Origin: Thioalkalivibrio sp. ALMg11
GTDB taxonomy: Bacteria; Pseudomonadota; Gammaproteobacteria; Ectothiorhodospirales; Ectothiorhodospiraceae
Direction of reading: 5' to 3'
DNA length: 64,000 nucleotides
Assembly (NCBI RefSeq): GCF_000377905.1
Contig: NZ_KB898871.1
Location: forward strand, 35,001-99,000
A program made the position numbers and the translations under genes. Positions 56,439 through 64,000 of the stretch are shown in pieces. The stretch's first letter is position 1. Every line of letters begins with the position of its first letter. Below the pieces are notes generated by a model. That model saw only the letters and a list, made by a program, of their open reading frames with translations, did not search any database and was not told where the DNA came from.

Positions 56439-56580
56439 CCACGCGATCGCCTCGGGCAGAGTGCGGATACGTGCCACGCCTGGCTCATCGGGCAGGGATT
56501 CCGAGCCATCCGGATCGAACAACAATTGAGTCCCGACCCCGGCCCGACGCGCGGCCTCGAGAGCGACGGAGGATCGCCGC
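56430..56580 (-). pseudogene. C-terminal remnant of a HAD-superfamily phosphatase
   Basis: The last 40 or so codons before the stop at 56430 read VALEAARRAGVGTQLLFD, then a Gly/Ser turn and IRTLPEAIAWLD. This resembles the end of a HAD hydrolase such as GmhB, the heptose bisphosphate phosphatase. The motif IV start GD (bases 56571-56578) is one frame away from this reading, so a frameshift separates it. No upstream homology remains; the DNA from 56581 to 56675 shows nothing I recognise. It is probably a decayed gene of the LPS cluster. The exact parent is uncertain. Confidence 0.5.
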
Positions 56581-56675
56581 AGAGTTCCTCTGCCAGACCG
56601 TTCTGCAAGACATTCCCCAAAATTTGAAATCCAAAAGTACACCCCTGCAATACCCCCGCCCCAGCGGCAGGGCCT

Positions 56676-56956
56676 AGGGCAACCCTGATTAATGTACGCA
56701 CTCGCGCTCAAGTTGATTTTTCTTGCTGACAAGGCGGGTGAGCCATGTGTAGTCGGGCTAAATGAACGAGCCACAACGCCGCCAGCGGGAAAAATCGGCT
56801 CGGGCACGGTCACCCAATGGCTTGTGGGGTTGGGCCCCCTGTTCCCCGATCCTGCATTGCGGCTCTTGCCATTAGCACCATTACCGACTGCGAGCCGCGC
56901 ATTATCTCGAAAAACAGGGGGGCCAACGCGGGTATGTATATTAATCAACGTCCACC
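56676..56956 (-). repeat. Cloverleaf-like intergenic repeat, copy 2
   Basis: About 281 bp homologous to the reverse complement of 9900-10169. The terminal arms (AGGGCAACCCTGATTAATG at the left, TATTAATCAACGTCC at the right) form an imperfect inverted repeat. The same two large arms follow in the matching order: one starting TTGATTTTTCTTGCTG and ending CAGCGGGAAAAATCGG, the other starting CCCCCTGTTCCCCGA and ending TCGAAAAACAGGGGG. In the second, CAT/ATG pairs of copy 1 are replaced by CTG/CAG, which keeps the pairing. It is more diverged than copy 1. The 131 bp from here to msbA shows no further feature. Confidence 0.7.
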
Positions 56957-57087
56957 TCGAGGCGAACTTACTTGGCATCCATGCGGCATGGCCTCTGATA
57001 GCATGGCGCCTCCTCATGGCGGAATTCCCAGATTTTCGTCAGACATCAACACCCTGATCGCCCCAGCCCTTCGAAGGACCAGCCCCG

Positions 57088-58908
57088 ATGAGCGCCAAGT
57101 CGAAACATCCCCAACCGACTCAGCCTACGGCCGGCGAATCCTGGACCCTGTACAAACGCATCTTTGCGTTCGTGAAACCCTACTGGCGGCTGGGTGTGCT
57201 GGCGATCCTCGCGATGATCCTGGCAGCAATGGGACAGACCGCTTTCGCCTGGGTCATTCAGCCGCTGGTTGACGGTACCTTCATCGAACAGGATCCCGGT
57301 GCGCGCCTCTGGGTGCCGGCAGCACTGATCGGGATCTTCCTGTTTCATGGGCTAACCACCTTTGCCTCGGACTACAGCGTCGCCTGGATCGGGCGCAAGG
57401 TGGTCAAGGACATCCGCCAAGCGGTGTTCGAACAGTACCTGCGCCTGCCGTCGTCCTTTTTCGACCAGAACTCTCCCGGGACGCTTCTCGCCAAACTGAC
57501 CTACAACGTCACCCAGATCAGTGCGGCCGCCTCCAAGGCCATCGTCGTATTGATCCGCGATTCCTTCACCGTGCTATTTCTGCTCGCGTACATGACCTAC
57601 CTGAGCGGCTGGCTCGTGCTAATCGTATTTACCGTCGCTCCGATGGTCGGGCTGGTCATCACTGGCGCCAACCGAAAATTCCGCAAGATCAGCCGCCGCA
57701 TGCAACGATCCACTGGAGACTATGCCCAGATCGCGGAAGACGGCATTCGCGGACAGGCCGAGGTCAAGATTTTCGGCGCCACGGACTACGAGGCCCGACG
57801 CTTCGAGCAGACCAACGAGAAATTCCACCAGCAGGCCATGCGGCACAAGGCGGTCCAGGCCGCCGCCCAACCCCTTTCCCAACTGGGCGCCATCATCGCG
57901 CTGGCCGTGATCGTGTATCTGGCAACCATGGATCTGGTTCTCGAGACCATCACTCCCGGCGGGATGGTCTCGTTTATTGTAGCGATGGTGCTGATGCTCC
58001 CCTCGATCAAACGCATCGTGGGCGTGAACGCGGAAATACAGAAAGCGCTGGCCGCGGGCGAGAGCGTGTTCGAGGTTCTCGACACGCCCCCGGAATCCGA
58101 CCATGGACAGCGTCCGCTGGAGCGCGCAAAAGGACACATCGAATTCCGCCACGTGGGCTTTCGCTACCCCACCAGCCACGAACGGGTTCTCAAGGAGATC
58201 AATCTGACCGTGAAACCCGGCCAGACCGTCGCCCTGGTCGGCCGATCCGGCAGCGGCAAGACCAGCCTCGCGCGGCTGCTGCCCCGTTTCTACGAGATCG
58301 AGGAAGGCGAAATCCAATTGGATGGCCACCCGATCCAGGAGTACCGCCTGCGCGACCTGCGCGCGCAGATGGCCCTGGTGAGCCAGAATGTGGTGCTTTT
58401 CAACGACACCCTGGGCCACAACATCGCCTACGGGCTGGAGCACGAGCCCTCGCTCGAGCAGTTGCGCGACGCCGCGCGCGCCGCCAATGCCCTGGATTTC
58501 ATCGAAGAGCTCCCGGACGGCTTCGACACCGTGGTCGGCGAGAACGGCATCATGCTCTCCGGTGGTCAGCGCCAGCGGGTCGCCATCGCCCGCGCACTTC
58601 TGAAAGATGCCCCGATCCTGATCCTCGACGAGGCCACCTCGGCGCTGGATTCAGAGTCCGAGCAAAAGATCCAGAACGCGCTGGAGCGGCTGATGGAAAA
58701 CCGCACCACACTCGTCATCGCCCATCGGCTCTCGACCATCGAGAGTGCCGATCACATCGTGGTGCTGGACCGTGGCCAGGTCGTCGAGGCGGGCTCGCAC
58801 GCCGAACTCCTCGCGCAAAACGGGCACTACGCCACATTGCAACAAGTGCAATTCGACGAAGAACCGGCAACGACGGGGACGGAAGATACTCACTACCCCA
58901 CCCCATGA
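57088..58908 (+). CDS. msbA: Lipid A export ATP-binding/permease MsbA
   Basis: Homodimeric ABC exporter that flips lipid A-core across the inner membrane. The 606-residue protein has a six-helix transmembrane domain (about 25-320) and a nucleotide-binding domain with Walker A GRSGSGKT, signature LSGGQRQRVAIARAL, Walker B ILILDEATSALD and the switch histidine in IAHRLSTIESAD. The N-terminus starts MSAKSKHPQPTQP. lpxL follows 73 bp downstream. The upstream 700 bp hold the HAD remnant and repeat copies. Confidence 0.93.
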   Translation: MSAKSKHPQPTQPTAGESWTLYKRIFAFVKPYWRLGVLAILAMILAAMGQTAFAWVIQPLVDGTFIEQDPGARLWVPAALIGIFLFHGLTTFASDYSVAWIGRKVVKDIRQAVFEQYLRLPSSFFDQNSPGTLLAKLTYNVTQISAAASKAIVVLIRDSFTVLFLLAYMTYLSGWLVLIVFTVAPMVGLVITGANRKFRKISRRMQRSTGDYAQIAEDGIRGQAEVKIFGATDYEARRFEQTNEKFHQQAMRHKAVQAAAQPLSQLGAIIALAVIVYLATMDLVLETITPGGMVSFIVAMVLMLPSIKRIVGVNAEIQKALAAGESVFEVLDTPPESDHGQRPLERAKGHIEFRHVGFRYPTSHERVLKEINLTVKPGQTVALVGRSGSGKTSLARLLPRFYEIEEGEIQLDGHPIQEYRLRDLRAQMALVSQNVVLFNDTLGHNIAYGLEHEPSLEQLRDAARAANALDFIEELPDGFDTVVGENGIMLSGGQRQRVAIARALLKDAPILILDEATSALDSESEQKIQNALERLMENRTTLVIAHRLSTIESADHIVVLDRGQVVEAGSHAELLAQNGHYATLQQVQFDEEPATTGTEDTHYPTP

Positions 58909-58981
58909 GGGCGAAGTTCCGGGCGCGAGTTGTACAATACGGCGCATCCTTCCATTCCCCGTAAAGGACGTCCCCCGCACG

Positions 58982-60007
58982 ATGAAAGGCTCGCGTAGCG
59001 ACAACGCTCTGCACCCGACCAATTGGGGTCAGGCCACCGCCATCGCGGTGCTGTGGCTGATCGCCCGCCTGCCCTGGCGCTGGGCCACCAAACTGGGGAC
59101 TGGACTGGGGCACCTGCTCTACCACCTGGCGCGGGACCGGCGTTACGTGGTGCGGCGCAACCTCGAACTGTGCTTTCCGGACCTGAGCACCGAAGAACGC
59201 GAACGCTGGGTGCGCGCGAACTTCGGCTATACCGGGCGCGGCATCGCCGAAGTGGCGCTGGGCTGGTTCGGAGGGCCGGCCGTGGATCGCGTGCCCTTTC
59301 GCGTCCACGGACTGGAGCACCTGAACGCGGCAAAAGAGGCCGGCGACCCGGTGATCCTGCTGTCCGGACACTTCTCCTGCATCGAGATGGCCGGCCGCCT
59401 GTTCGGCCAACAGGTAAACATGGCCGCCATCTACAAGCCCATGGAAAAGAAACCGGTGCTGGAGCGCGCGCTGAAATACGGGCGCGAAAAGAAACTGGAG
59501 CGGGTGATCTCCAAGGACGACATCCGCGGCATCCTGCGCCAACTTAAGAAGGGCGGGACCATCTGGTATGCCGGGGACCAGAACATACGGCGCACCGAAC
59601 AGGTCTTTGCGCCATTCTTCGGCGTGCAGGCCTCCACCACCACCGGCCTGTCGCGGCTGGCCCGCATGGGCCGGGCCCGGGTACTGCCGATGTTCTACTA
59701 CGTGAACGCAGCCGGCGACGGCTACGAGTTCGTAGTCGGCCCGCCGCTCGAGGACTACCCGAGCGACGACCGCGCCGCCGACGCAGCACGCATGAACACG
59801 GTGCTGGAAGAGGCCGTGCAACATGCGCCGCAGCAGTACTTCTGGGTCCACCGACGCTTCAAGACCCAGCCGGAAGGTGCACCCGATCCCTATCCGGGGC
59901 TACGGTACACACACATCGGGCGCATGCCCTGGCGGAAGAAAAAGAAGGCCCTCGAGAAACAGCGCAAGAAGGCGACCCGGGAAAAGGGCACGGACGATGC
60001 CTCCTGA
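58982..60007 (+). CDS. lpxL: Lysophospholipid/lipid A acyltransferase (LpxL/HtrB family)
   Basis: Membrane-associated acyltransferase that adds a secondary acyl chain to Kdo2-lipid IVA. The 341-residue protein has an N-terminal membrane segment (about 16-33), the HX4E catalytic motif in LLSGHFSCIEMAGR, YAGDQNIRRTEQVFAPFFG, and the C-terminal APQQYFWVHRRFKTQPEG. The lysine-rich tail (RKKKKALEKQRKKATREKG) is unusual. The ATG at 58982 gives a normal start. Its stop overlaps the start of the chimeric ORF by 11 bp. Whether it is a LpxL- or LpxM-type enzyme cannot be told. Confidence 0.9.
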   Translation: MKGSRSDNALHPTNWGQATAIAVLWLIARLPWRWATKLGTGLGHLLYHLARDRRYVVRRNLELCFPDLSTEERERWVRANFGYTGRGIAEVALGWFGGPAVDRVPFRVHGLEHLNAAKEAGDPVILLSGHFSCIEMAGRLFGQQVNMAAIYKPMEKKPVLERALKYGREKKLERVISKDDIRGILRQLKKGGTIWYAGDQNIRRTEQVFAPFFGVQASTTTGLSRLARMGRARVLPMFYYVNAAGDGYEFVVGPPLEDYPSDDRAADAARMNTVLEEAVQHAPQQYFWVHRRFKTQPEGAPDPYPGLRYTHIGRMPWRKKKKALEKQRKKATREKGTDDAS

Positions 60008-60356
60008 ATACTCGGCGGAGCACCCCCTGACAGGGAGCCCACCTCGCGAACTGTGCCTGCTACGCCTTTCGGCCCTGGGCGACTGCACACATGTCGTCCC
60101 GATCGCGCGCATCAGCAAGGCCCCGGTGCTGCCGTTCTTCGCCTGCCGTCGCGACGACGGCCATTACGTGTTGACCATCCATCCGCCGCTGGAGGACTTC
60201 CCCACCGATGACCCGGTCGCGGACACCGCCCGCGTCAACCGCATCATCGAACAGGCGGTCATGGACGCCCCGGCACAGTACTTCTGGAGCCACAAGCGGT
60301 TCAAGAAACGCGCGGGCCTGTCCGCCCCCTACAAAAGCGGCCGCAATGCACGCTGA
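59997..60356 (+). CDS. Chimeric ORF: GT9 glycosyltransferase start fused to acyltransferase end
   Basis: A 119-residue ORF made of two unrelated pieces. Residues about 18-38 (RELCLLRLSALGDCTHVVPI) match the N-terminus of GT9 heptosyltransferases, as in the complete GT9 at 61671-62726 (CILRLSAIGDVTHVVPV). From about residue 39 on (ARISKAPVLPFFACRRDDGH, DDPVADTARVNRIIEQAV, QYFWSHKRFKKR) it matches the C-terminal third of LpxL-type acyltransferases, as in the gene just upstream. Neither catalytic part is complete. It most likely arose by deletion between a GT9 gene and a second acyltransferase gene and is not expected to work as either enzyme. The frame stays open and overlaps both lpxL and kdkA. 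Confidence 0.75.
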   Translation: MPPEYSAEHPLTGSPPRELCLLRLSALGDCTHVVPIARISKAPVLPFFACRRDDGHYVLTIHPPLEDFPTDDPVADTARVNRIIEQAVMDAPAQYFWSHKRFKKRAGLSAPYKSGRNAR

Positions 60357-61077
60357 CGCCCCGCAAGCGGGACGCGGCAGCCGCCATTACCGGCATTTCG
60401 AACCGGGGCTGCTGCCCGCGGCCGACTGGGTGTTCAAACCGGCCGAGCTACAGAGCCGCGGCCTGATCACCCGGCGCGCCAGCGGCCGCCACAGTGCCTA
60501 CCTGTTCCGCCATGGCGAGCGCGGCTATGTGCTGCGCCATTACTGGCGCGGCGGCATCGTAGCCAGGCTGATCCAGGACAGTTACCTGTGGACCGGGCTC
60601 TACCGCACCCGGGCCTGGCGCGAATGGGAACTGCTGCGCACCCTGGCTGCGGACGGCCTCCCGGTGCCGCGGCCGGCCGCGCTGCGGGTGATCCGGCGCG
60701 GCCTTCTCTACCGCGCGGACCTGGTCACGGTGGAACTGCCGGGGACCCGCACGCTGGTCGACTGCCTGCAGCAGGAGGCCCTGGCGCCGGAACGGTGGCG
60801 GCGTATCGGCGCGACCGTCCGCCGGCTGCACGAACGCGGCGCCTGGCACGCCGATCTGAACGCCCGCAACATCCTGCTGGACACCGACGGCGGCATCTTC
60901 GTCATCGACTGGGACAAGGGCGCCCTGCGGACGCCGCGGGCGCAGTGGATGCAGGCCAATCTCGACCGCCTGCAGCGTTCCCTCGCGAAACTGGCCATGC
61001 AGGAGCCGGCGCTGCACTATGACGACCGCTGCATGGCCGAGCTGCGCGCCGGCCATGCAGCGGCGGCCAGCGGCTGA
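60346..61077 (+). CDS. kdkA: 3-deoxy-D-manno-octulosonic acid kinase
   Basis: Phosphorylates Kdo at the 4 position in the inner core of LPS. The 243-residue kinase-like protein has FEPGLLPAADWVFKPAELQ, LRHYWRGGIVARLIQDSYLWTG-type segment (positions about 62-83), the catalytic loop AWHADLNARNILLDTD and the metal-binding VIDWDKGALR. These are standard KdkA motifs. It starts within the end of the chimeric ORF. With waaA, msbA and lpxL it forms a cluster for lipid A and the Kdo inner core. Confidence 0.92.
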   Translation: MHADAPQAGRGSRHYRHFEPGLLPAADWVFKPAELQSRGLITRRASGRHSAYLFRHGERGYVLRHYWRGGIVARLIQDSYLWTGLYRTRAWREWELLRTLAADGLPVPRPAALRVIRRGLLYRADLVTVELPGTRTLVDCLQQEALAPERWRRIGATVRRLHERGAWHADLNARNILLDTDGGIFVIDWDKGALRTPRAQWMQANLDRLQRSLAKLAMQEPALHYDDRCMAELRAGHAAAASG

Positions 61078-61130
61078 ACCGCCGCGGCGGCGCCCGCGAA
61101 TCACCCACGAACGACCTCTGGACTACCACC

Positions 61131-61547
61131 ATGACCGACGTAATGACCGTTCCCGTCTCCTTTGGCGAAGTGCTGGACAAGATCACCATCCTGGAGATCA
61201 AGTCCGAGCGCATCGACGACCCGGCCAAACTGGAGAACATCCGTCGGGAGCTGGACGAGCTCAACCGCGTGTGGAACAACACCCTGTCCGACCCCGGTCG
61301 GGTCAGCGAGCAGCGCCGGGCGCTGAAGGCGATCAACGAGGAACTCTGGGAGATCGAGGACGCGATCCGCGAACAGGAGGCCGCCGGCGACTTCGGCGAG
61401 CGCTTCATCGAACTGGCGCGCTCGGTGTACATCACCAACGACAAGCGCGCCGCGGTGAAGAAGGAGGTCAACCTCACGCTGGGTTCGTCGCTGGTGGAGG
61501 AAAAATCCTACCGCGACTACACCCGGCGCTCCGGCGAGAAGGCCTGA
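61131..61547 (+). CDS. DUF6165 family protein
   Basis: The 138-residue soluble, helical, acidic protein starts VPVSFGEVLDKITILEIKSE and ends SSLVEEKSYRDYTRR, with RSVYITNDKRAAVKKEVN between. I assign it to the DUF6165 family, whose members are often linked to LPS glycosyltransferase genes. Its function is unknown. It follows kdkA by 53 bp on the same strand, which supports an LPS link. It converges with the GT9 gene; a small hairpin (61590-61597 with 61608-61615) lies between them. Confidence 0.85.
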   Translation: MTDVMTVPVSFGEVLDKITILEIKSERIDDPAKLENIRRELDELNRVWNNTLSDPGRVSEQRRALKAINEELWEIEDAIREQEAAGDFGERFIELARSVYITNDKRAAVKKEVNLTLGSSLVEEKSYRDYTRRSGEKA

Positions 61548-61670
61548 CCGCCCGAGCAACGGGCAACCAGGCTTCCAGTCTGTATCGCCGTTGGTCGCCC
61601 GCGTCACCGACCAACCGGCCGTGACAATCGATCCGGCGGCACGGCCTTGTGCCTTGGGGCCGGCCGCGGT

Positions 61671-62726
61671 TCAGTCGGCGGCCGCCGCACCGGCCCACCC
61701 GCGCACGGCCGCCCATCGGTCCAGCATCGCGGTGGCGTCCTCTACGGAGATCAACTCCATCGCACCGGGAAACTCCGCCTTCGCGCCCCACCGGGCCTCG
61801 TCGACGCTGCGGCCGGTGAACTTCCCCAGCGCCTCCGGATAGCGGTTCACGCACCACTGACGCGAATTGTACGGCCCGGAACGGTCGGGGTTGCTGGCGG
61901 CATACAGGCCCAGCACATCCGTCCCCATTGCGTTGGCCATATGCGCCGGACCAGTGTCCGGCGCCACCAGCAGGTCGGCCCCGGCCAGCAGCGCGGTCAG
62001 CTGCTTCAGGGTGTCCTGCCCCGCCAGGTTCACCGCCCGCTGGCGCATGTGCGATTCGATCTCCGCCACGAACGCCTTTTCCGACTCCGCCGGGCTGCCG
62101 ACCAGGATCACCCGCGCCCCGTGGGCCGTGATCGCATGGTCCGCCAATGCCGCATACCGCTCCGGCAGCCAATTGCGCAGCGGATGACTGGCACAGGGGC
62201 TGAAAACGATATTGAGCCGGCCAGGCTCCAGATGTTGCTCCGCGAACGCCCGGTCGCCATCGCCCAGCGGCATCTCCCAGCGCGGTTCCGCCGCCTCCAG
62301 CCCAAGCGGCTCGAGGAAACTCGCCAGACAGTCGCGCACGTGCTGACGCGGCACCGCGTTGATGCGCCGGTTGACCACCAGACCATGCAGATCCTTGCTG
62401 CGCGCCCGGTCATAGCCCACCCGGACCGACGCGGACACCAGCGCCGCGGCCAGACTGGCCCGCAGCGCCACCTGCATGTGCAACAGCGCATCGAAGCGCC
62501 GCCCGCGCAGCTGGCGCCGCAACTCCCGATACCCCGCAAGCCCCGCCTTCTTGTCGAAGACGATGAACTCCACGCCGGGCAGATCGCCGGCCAGCTTGGC
62601 CTCCAGCTTGCCGATGATCCAGGTGATGCGGACATCCGGCCGCTGACGCTGCAGGCTCAGCACCACCGGCACCACATGCGTCACGTCCCCGATCGCCGAC
62701 AACCGCAGAATACACACCGACTTCAT
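61671..62726 (-). CDS. Glycosyltransferase family 9 (heptosyltransferase-like)
   Basis: GT-B fold transferase that adds heptose or a related sugar to the LPS core on the cytoplasmic side. The 351-residue protein has the GT9 start KSVCILRLSAIGDVTHVVPV, the donor-binding half with FSPCASHPLRNWLPERYA, AGADLLVAPDTGPAHMANAM, and GLYAASNPDRSGPYNS. It resembles WaaC/WaaF-type enzymes but cannot be assigned to one. The ATG at 62726 gives the standard start; upstream in-frame starts add unconserved sequence. It is the likely kind of donor, though not the donor itself, for the GT9 piece in the chimeric ORF. Confidence 0.87.
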   Translation of the reverse strand: MKSVCILRLSAIGDVTHVVPVVLSLQRQRPDVRITWIIGKLEAKLAGDLPGVEFIVFDKKAGLAGYRELRRQLRGRRFDALLHMQVALRASLAAALVSASVRVGYDRARSKDLHGLVVNRRINAVPRQHVRDCLASFLEPLGLEAAEPRWEMPLGDGDRAFAEQHLEPGRLNIVFSPCASHPLRNWLPERYAALADHAITAHGARVILVGSPAESEKAFVAEIESHMRQRAVNLAGQDTLKQLTALLAGADLLVAPDTGPAHMANAMGTDVLGLYAASNPDRSGPYNSRQWCVNRYPEALGKFTGRSVDEARWGAKAEFPGAMELISVEDATAMLDRWAAVRGWAGAAAAD

Positions 62727-62963
62727 CGCCCCGCCCCGCTCGTTTCGATGCAACACCAGACGCTCCGGCATTACCGTGCCCCGATCACCACAGACTCGTG
62801 GCAAACGCGCGATTCTATCTGATGCGCGCGGCCAGAATAGGCCGCCCCCGAAGTATCGGCTATGGCGCACATCGCTCACCGAGGCCGAGAGCTGCGCCTT
62901 GTTCTCCCGCTGCGTGCGCCGCTAGACTGCCCCACCGCCCCGGCGTTCCGCGACGCGAAGCTT

Positions 62964-63000
62964 CGCCGCAAGCGGACCCCGGGCTGGTCCGCTTGCGGCG
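62964..63000. repeat. Perfect 15-bp hairpin in the GT9/GT2 spacer
   Basis: Bases 62964-62978 pair perfectly with 62986-63000 (CGCCGCAAGCGGACC and its complement) around a 7-nt loop. No T run follows. It lies 66 bp before the GT2 start in the 340-bp divergent spacer, in which nothing else is recognised. Confidence 0.6.
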
Positions 63001-63066
63001 ACTGGCAGCCGATATCATGGCATCGTTCGGAAAACGCCTGACGAGATGGTCCGACCCGAGAACCCT

Positions 63067-63972
63067 ATGACCAGCACCCCGCGCGTAAGCGTCGTGATCC
63101 CAACCTACCGACGTCCTGAACTGCTGCGGCGCTCCATCCGCAGCGTACTCGAGCAGACGTTTTCCAGCCTCGAGGTGGTTGTCGTCGATGACAACGGCGA
63201 AGGGCACCCGGAACAGAAGAGGACCCGGAAGGTTCTTGCGGAAGCCTTCGACGACCCGCGCATCCGGTACATCGTCAACGATGGCGAGGGGGGCGGCTCC
63301 GGGGCGCGGAACACCGGAATCCACCACGCCACAGGCTGTTACATCGCATTCCTGGATGACGACGAGGACTGGGAACCGGACAAACTGAAGAAACAGGTCG
63401 CCCTGCTGGATTCGGCGCCGTCTGACGTTGGCGTGATCGATTCCGGATTCCTCGATCACAAGGCGGACGGCCGCATCCGGACGGTACGCCCCAAGATGCA
63501 GGGATGGATCCTGGAAAGACTGCTGCGCAAGACCGGCGGCCGGGCGCCGAAGCTTTCAACGCTGCTTTGTCGCCGCGAAGTCTTCGACACCGCCGGTGCG
63601 TTTGACGCAAGCCTCCCTGCCCGTCAGGACTATGACCTCTACATCCGCATCGCCCGGCATTTCCGCTTCGAATCCGTGATGGAACCGCTTGCCAACAAGC
63701 GCTCGGACGCGGATCAGCGGATCACGGGGAACATCAACAATTTCATCGAGGGGTTCGAGGGGCTGTACCGGAAGATCGCGCCGGATCTCCGCACCCGCCC
63801 AAAGACCCACGCGATCTACCTGCTCAAGCAGGCCGAGGTCCTGGCGCTGGGCGGCCAGCAAAAGGCCGCCAGACAGAAATACCTCCAGGCGCTCCGGCTC
63901 TGGTGGTTCAACCCGCGCCTTGTCCCCTATGGGCTCAAGGTCCTGCGGAAACCGCAACCCACGAAAGACTGA
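63067..63972 (+). CDS. Glycosyltransferase family 2
   Basis: GT-A fold sugar transferase. The 301-residue protein has the GT2 start RVSVVIPTYRRPELLRRSIR, the first acidic pair VVVDDNGEG, the nucleotide/metal motif CYIAFLDDDEDWEPDKLKKQ, and a C-terminal helical extension with repeated basic residues (about 220-301). No membrane helix is seen. It probably builds the LPS outer core or another surface glycan; donor and acceptor are unknown. The ATG at 63067 is preferred over one seven codons upstream. The 28 bases after its stop reach the window edge. Confidence 0.88.
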   Translation: MTSTPRVSVVIPTYRRPELLRRSIRSVLEQTFSSLEVVVVDDNGEGHPEQKRTRKVLAEAFDDPRIRYIVNDGEGGGSGARNTGIHHATGCYIAFLDDDEDWEPDKLKKQVALLDSAPSDVGVIDSGFLDHKADGRIRTVRPKMQGWILERLLRKTGGRAPKLSTLLCRREVFDTAGAFDASLPARQDYDLYIRIARHFRFESVMEPLANKRSDADQRITGNINNFIEGFEGLYRKIAPDLRTRPKTHAIYLLKQAEVLALGGQQKAARQKYLQALRLWWFNPRLVPYGLKVLRKPQPTKD

Positions 63973-64000
63973 AGCGTCAGCGCTTCCGCCGGGAGCTCCC

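Noticed and set aside
56692-57057. Short ORFs across the second cloverleaf repeat
   Set aside because: They run through hairpin arms of a repeat and show no homology-like features.

Overview
The window is chromosomal DNA of a GC-rich gammaproteobacterium. Gene content and order fit the Ectothiorhodospiraceae (Thioalkalivibrio-like). The evidence is the C5-pathway heme genes hemA and hemL, HemJ instead of HemG/HemY, MreBCD, MlaA, the set hemA-prfA-prmC opposite TPR-lolB-ispE-tRNA-Gln-prs-rplY-pth-ychF, and a Kdo/lipid A cluster. The lineage is inferred from this pattern, not from a search. Nearly all of it is core housekeeping DNA with tight operons and many 4-nt stop/start overlaps.

Layout. 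0-9 kb: tyrS (C-terminus outside the window) opposite anmK, then argC, a DUF6776-type protein, a bactofilin and erpA, a TlpA-like thioredoxin, hemJ, ptsP and rppH. 9-16 kb: a HAD phosphatase, a cloverleaf-like repeat, thiD-thiE-hemL, a TauE/SafE permease, a gene-free 0.95 kb stretch made of repeats, and an AEC permease. 16-25 kb: trxA; mlaA, a membrane protein, mpl, ubiX and a LON-domain protein chained by overlapping codons; argG followed by a PhnD-PAS-GGDEF sensor; a MotY-like OmpA protein. 25-31 kb: the pyruvate dehydrogenase operon aceE-aceF-lpdA. 31-44 kb: rnt, grxD, ychF, pth, rplY, prs, tRNA-Gln with two damaged relatives, ispE, lolB and a TPR lipoprotein, then divergent hemA-prfA-prmC. 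43-50 kb: a secreted histidine-rich protein, moeB-like, an unknown gene, hslO and gatCAB. 50-54 kb: mreB, mreC, mreD, a DUF1244 protein and rnd. 54-64 kb: a coiled-coil/winged-helix-like protein opposite a SprT-like protein, then the envelope cluster waaA, msbA, lpxL, a chimeric ORF, kdkA, a DUF6165-type gene, a GT9 and a GT2 glycosyltransferase.

The unusual material is mostly between genes. (1) A structured element of about 270-280 bp with terminal inverted repeats occurs at 9900-10169 and 56676-56956. Solitary ends lie at 55102 and 56404, and the first of these supplies the stop codon of waaA. (2) A second family sits as an inverted pair at 14447-14671 and 15001-15250, with a hairpin whose bases change in compensating pairs. 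(3) tRNA-Gln is flanked by two relatives with hairpin sequence inserted in the T-loop. (4) An ORF at 59997-60356 joins the start of a GT9 glycosyltransferase to the end of a lipid A acyltransferase. (5) mreC appears to start at an ATC codon behind a strong Shine-Dalgarno.

No phage, insertion-sequence transposase, CRISPR array, toxin-antitoxin pair or recognisable defence island was seen.
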